This document shows, piece after piece, positions 13,768 to 13,952 of a stretch of DNA of 13,952 nucleotides (position 1 is its first letter; the number at the start of each line of letters is the position of its first letter). The notes below the pieces were generated by a model. It saw nothing but the letters and a program-made list of their open reading frames with translations, did no database searches and was not told where the DNA came from. The position numbers and the translations under genes were made by a program. Origin of the DNA: JBFLVQ01 sp040758525 (lineage in GTDB: Bacteria; Acidobacteriota; Blastocatellia; Chloracidobacteriales; JADJPF01); assembly GCA_040758525.1 (NCBI GenBank), contig JBFLVQ010000186.1, forward strand, positions 1 through 13,952, read 5' to 3'.

Positions 13768-13952
13768 ATGAAAAAATTTGTCATTGTGATCTATGTATTG
13801 TTATTGGTAAATATTGTTGGCTGTCAAATACAGGGTGTAGCTGGGAGCGGCAATATAAAAAATGAAAAGAGAGATGTCGCGCCTTTTACTTCAGTAGAAG
13901 TAAGTGGCGCTTATGAGGTAGAAATTGTTGGTCAACAGTCTCAGAGTCTGGA
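13768..13952 (+). CDS. Lipoprotein with DUF2807-like (GIN) domain, partial at the right edge
   Basis: Sixty-one codons are visible before the window ends. The protein begins MKKFVIVIYVLLLVNIVGCQ: a lipoprotein signal peptide with a lipobox IVGC, so Cys19 would be lipidated. It continues with 'GSGNIKNEKRDVAPFTSVEV' and 'SGAYEVEIV', the characteristic start of the DUF2807 / putative auto-transporter adhesin head (GIN) domain, a beta-helical surface domain. It is probably anchored in the outer membrane or periplasm; its role is unknown. GGAGG lies about 5 bases upstream of the ATG, which fixes the start. It follows the decarboxylase by 57 bases with no clear terminator between, so read-through is possible although no functional link is evident. 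Confidence 0.8.
   Translation, partial: MKKFVIVIYVLLLVNIVGCQIQGVAGSGNIKNEKRDVAPFTSVEVSGAYEVEIVGQQSQSL

Overview
The window is from a Gram-negative bacterium, most likely an acidobacterium, perhaps class Blastocatellia. That placement is an inference. It rests on the roughly 1,066-residue TonB-dependent receptor with an N-terminal carboxypeptidase-regulatory-like domain (the 'Oar-like' architecture expanded in Acidobacteriota), the moderate GC content, and the scattered single-gene transcription units. There are no rRNA or tRNA genes, no insertion sequences, no phage genes and no CRISPR array. Eleven complete protein genes and one gene cut by the right edge are supported.

Layout. (1) Positions 80-1628, minus strand: a three-gene operon encoding an ECF sigma factor, a small single-pass membrane protein in the anti-sigma position, and a membrane-anchored Spy/CnrX-like periplasmic sensor candidate rich in cysteine. 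It resembles the CnrH/CnrY/CnrX type of signalling module. (2) Positions 1629-2028: a 400-base divergent intergenic region. It holds an operator-like palindrome and three consecutive small hairpins, one capped by a GUGA tetraloop. (3) Positions 2029-3827, plus strand: an ECF41/SigJ-type sigma factor with a fused SnoaL-like domain, then a sterol-desaturase/fatty-acid-hydroxylase family membrane enzyme. (4) Positions 3824-6025, minus strand: a large two-domain oxidoreductase (alcohol-dehydrogenase-like fused to Gfo/Idh/MocA), with a promoter and a 5' hairpin. Its stop codon interlocks with that of the hydroxylase. (5) Positions 6026-6654: a 629-base gene-free region packed with inverted repeats. 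It leads into (6) the TonB-dependent receptor at 6655-9855, which ends in a strong intrinsic terminator. (7) Positions 9960-11636, minus strand: an NTF2-like small protein and a class I/II aminotransferase. (8) Positions 11850-13710, plus strand: an unrecognised 147-residue protein and a group II PLP decarboxylase in a tight two-gene operon, behind an extended -10 promoter with a tandem-repeat operator candidate. (9) From 13768: the start of a lipoprotein with a DUF2807-like (GIN) domain, cut by the window edge.

The genes do not form one obvious pathway. The recurring theme is envelope sensing and transport: two different ECF sigma factors, a periplasmic sensor candidate, a membrane lipid hydroxylase, an outer-membrane receptor and a lipoprotein. 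The most unusual material is non-coding. The receptor's long 5' leader contains a 94-base element closed by a 12-bp helix with a competing internal partner, and upstream of it three copies of one 9-mer that can form mutually exclusive hairpins. This looks like an RNA switch of a class I do not recognise.
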